A stretch of DNA of 64,000 bases from CBDAQA01 sp965247815 (lineage in GTDB: Bacteria > Planctomycetota > Phycisphaerae > Tepidisphaerales > Tepidisphaeraceae), in NCBI GenBank assembly GCA_965247815.1, contig CBDFHW010000012.1, positions 62,001-126,000 on the forward strand, given 5' to 3'. The notes below the pieces were generated by a model. The model ran no database searches. It had not been told where the DNA came from and saw only the letters and a program-made list of their open reading frames with translations. The position numbers and the translations under genes were made by a program. Each line of letters starts with the position of its first letter. Within the stretch, counting starts at the first letter, position 1. Shown piece after piece: positions 62,101-64,000 of the stretch.

Positions 62101-64000
62101 ATGCCATTATTTTCAATCGACACTTACCGTGAACTGCGACCGCACGACCAGCAGGAATGGCTTCTCACCAACGGGCTGGGCGGGTTTGCCTCGTCGACGG
62201 TGGTAGGCATGAACACCCGGCGGTACCACGGGCTGCTGTGCGCCGCGACGCTGCCGCCGGTCGGGCGGATCATGACGATCAACCGCATCGGTGAAGTGGT
62301 GACGACCGGGGACAAAACATACGAGCTGTCGGTCACGTGTTGCCGGGGGGCGATCCACCCGCGCGGCGATCAGCACCTGCAGAAGTTCGAACTCGACGAC
62401 GTCGCCCGGTGGGAATACGACCTGGACGGCGTCCGGATCGTCAAGCAGGTGCAGTTGCTATGGGGCCAAAACGTGACGGCCGTGCGGTACGAGATCGACG
62501 CTGGGGACCGGGCGTTCAAGATGCAGCTGATCCCGTTCGCGAGCCTTCGCGATTTTCACTCGCTGCGCCGGGCCGAATGGTCGCAGTTTTACGGTGAAGC
62601 AAAAGACCGGCAAGTAACGATCCGCGAGGGCGGCAATGCCGTGACGGTGACCGCCGACGCAGGCCGGTTCGAGCAAGCCTGGGATTTCTGGTACGGGAAC
62701 ATTTATCTGGTGGAATCGGAGCGCGGGCAGGACGACTGCGAAGACCTGTACAAGCCGGGGCAGTTCGTGCTCGAGGGCCGGGGCAAGGCGAGCATCACGC
62801 TGTGGATTTCGCTGGACGGGGCACCCCCGGGCGATTGGGACGCCGAGCGGAAACGCCGGGCGGATGCGGTCGCGGCGGCGTGCCGAGACCCGGAGAATCT
62901 GGCGGCGACAGCGCACCCGGCGGAGTGCGCGCCGAAGTCGCCGTCGCTGGTGAAGCTGTATCGGGCGGCCAACGATTTTATCGTCTGCCGAAAAACGCCC
63001 GAAGGCAAGCCGGGCACGACGATCATCGCCGGGTATCCGTGGTTTTCCGACTGGGGCCGCGACACGATGATTTCGATGCCGGGTCTGCTGTTGGTGCCCG
63101 GCCGGTTTCATCAGGCCCGCGAGGTGCTGACCGTTTTCGCCAAGTACGTCAGCGAGGGAATGATCCCGAATCGGTTCGACGATTACAGTAATGAACCCGA
63201 GTACAACACGGTCGACGCGAGCCTGTGGTTCGTGCACGCCGCGTTCGAATACGCCCGGCTGTCCGGTGACCAGAAAACGCTCAAAGAGGTATTGCTACCC
63301 GCGTGTCATTCGATCGTCGCAGGGTACCGGGACGGCACGCGGTATCACATCAAGATGGACCCGGCCGACGGCCTGATATGCCAAGGCGACCCCGACACGC
63401 AGCTGACGTGGATGGACGCGCGGTGCGGGAATATTTCGTTCACCCCCCGGCAGGGGAAACCAGTGGAGATCAACGCGCTCTGGTACCACGCGCTGGTGCT
63501 GCTGGGCATGAACGAGTTGGCCGCCAAGGTGTCGGACAATTTCAAGAAAGCGTTCTGGATCGACGCCGAGCACGGGCTCGCCGACGTGGTGGACAACGGC
63601 CGGCAGGACCGGGCGATTCGGCCCAACCAGATCTTCGCCGTCAGCCTGCCGAACAGCCCGTTGACGCTGGAACAACAGAAGGCGGTAGTCGATGTGGTTC
63701 GACGCGATCTGCTCACGCCCGTGGGGCTCCGCACGTTGTCGCGTGACAACCCCGGGTACCGCCGGCGGTACACCGGCGACCAGTTCAGTCGGGACGGCGC
63801 GTACCACAACGGAACCGTCTGGGCCTGGCTGCTCGGCGCGTTCCTGGAAGCTTATCTGAAGGTAAATAAAACGTCCGAGGCATCGGTCAAACAGGCCCGG
63901 GAATGGCTCGCGCCGCTGATCAAGCACATGGACGATGAGGGCGAGATCGGACAGATCGCTGAAATTTTCGAAGGCGACGAACCGCACCGGCCGGTCGGGT
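62101..64000 (+). CDS. Glycogen debranching enzyme (GDE family), cut by the window edge
   Basis: The first 633 codons of a bacterial glycogen debranching enzyme. The N-terminal GDE_N-like domain reads EWLLTNGLGGFASSTVVGMNTRRYHGLL and, later, the C-terminal amylo-glucosidase domain is recognised by IIAGYPWFSDWGRDTMISMPGLLLVPGR, QLTWMDARCGNISFTPRQGKPVEINALWYHAL and DQFSRDGAYHNGTVWAWLLGAFLEAYLKV. It would trim branches of glycogen. The ATG at 62101 is used; another in frame at 62050 would add 17 residues. The gene continues past 64000. It is not visibly in an operon with the GT39-like genes, though the gap is only 82 nt. Confidence 0.92.
   Translation, partial: MPLFSIDTYRELRPHDQQEWLLTNGLGGFASSTVVGMNTRRYHGLLCAATLPPVGRIMTINRIGEVVTTGDKTYELSVTCCRGAIHPRGDQHLQKFELDDVARWEYDLDGVRIVKQVQLLWGQNVTAVRYEIDAGDRAFKMQLIPFASLRDFHSLRRAEWSQFYGEAKDRQVTIREGGNAVTVTADAGRFEQAWDFWYGNIYLVESERGQDDCEDLYKPGQFVLEGRGKASITLWISLDGAPPGDWDAERKRRADAVAAACRDPENLAATAHPAECAPKSPSLVKLYRAANDFIVCRKTPEGKPGTTIIAGYPWFSDWGRDTMISMPGLLLVPGRFHQAREVLTVFAKYVSEGMIPNRFDDYSNEPEYNTVDASLWFVHAAFEYARLSGDQKTLKEVLLPACHSIVAGYRDGTRYHIKMDPADGLICQGDPDTQLTWMDARCGNISFTPRQGKPVEINALWYHALVLLGMNELAAKVSDNFKKAFWIDAEHGLADVVDNGRQDRAIRPNQIFAVSLPNSPLTLEQQKAVVDVVRRDLLTPVGLRTLSRDNPGYRRRYTGDQFSRDGAYHNGTVWAWLLGAFLEAYLKVNKTSEASVKQAREWLAPLIKHMDDEGEIGQIAEIFEGDEPHRPVG

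Noticed and set aside
1..64000. CRISPR arrays, prophage, integrase-bounded islands
   Set aside because: No regularly spaced repeats, phage structural genes or integrases were seen anywhere in the window.

Overview
The window (about 60% G+C) looks like a chromosomal segment of a planctomycete, most likely from the Phycisphaerae/Tepidisphaerales side (genus not determinable here). The reasons are a DUF1559-type prepilin, three very large surface proteins carrying an N-terminal LExRxL(F/M) motif, dockerin-like EF-hand repeats, a DUF4175-like giant protein, a SPINDLY-type TPR/O-GlcNAc transferase, complex I genes together with futalosine-pathway menaquinone synthesis (MqnC), and RAYT/REP-type repeats.

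Layout. 1-727 holds the N-terminal part of nuoG, running off the left edge. 0.9-13.3 kb is an accessory block: prepilin plus small partner, a 1544-residue Ig/Calx-beta/dockerin surface protein, an orphan PhoR-like histidine kinase, and a delta-60/discoidin surface protein broken by two compensating frameshifts. 14-21.4 kb (minus strand) is nuoJ-nuoK-[four-helix-bundle element]-nuoL-nuoM-nuoN, so complex I genes lie on both sides of the accessory block. 21.6-26.2 kb has a TetR regulator divergent from a PdxI-like reductase, then two secreted or anchored proteins. 26.6-29.6 kb is an autotransporter-repeat surface protein with a structured leader and a strong terminator. 29.8-37.1 kb holds FAH-family hydrolase, mqnC (with an in-frame palindromic insertion), gpmI, sixA, small membrane and lipoproteins, and hicBA. 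37.1-48 kb holds a sugar-dehydrogenase-like propeller protein, a RAYT transposase between two REP palindromes, a DUF4175-like protein, a Clp-N domain protein, NAD-dependent oxidoreductases, a ricin-type lectin-like protein and an outer-membrane porin. 48.4-64 kb holds an AsmA-like protein, a GH99-like secreted protein, a zinc-ribbon membrane protein, the TPR/OGT protein, an ECF sigma/anti-sigma pair, an Mpv17-like membrane protein, two tandem GT39-like glycosyltransferases and a glycogen debranching enzyme cut by the right edge.

How it fits together. Complex I reduces quinone, and MqnC makes menaquinone precursors. gpmI and the debranching enzyme belong to central carbon and glycogen use. Much of the rest is envelope: giant surface proteins, porin, AsmA-like protein and polyprenyl-sugar-dependent glycosyltransferases. 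The most distinctive content is small repeat biology: an in-frame palindromic element inside mqnC, a 424-bp element with perfect 17-bp inverted ends inside the nuo operon, REP palindromes flanking a RAYT gene, and several large hairpins between genes. No CRISPR array, rRNA, convincing tRNA or prophage was seen.
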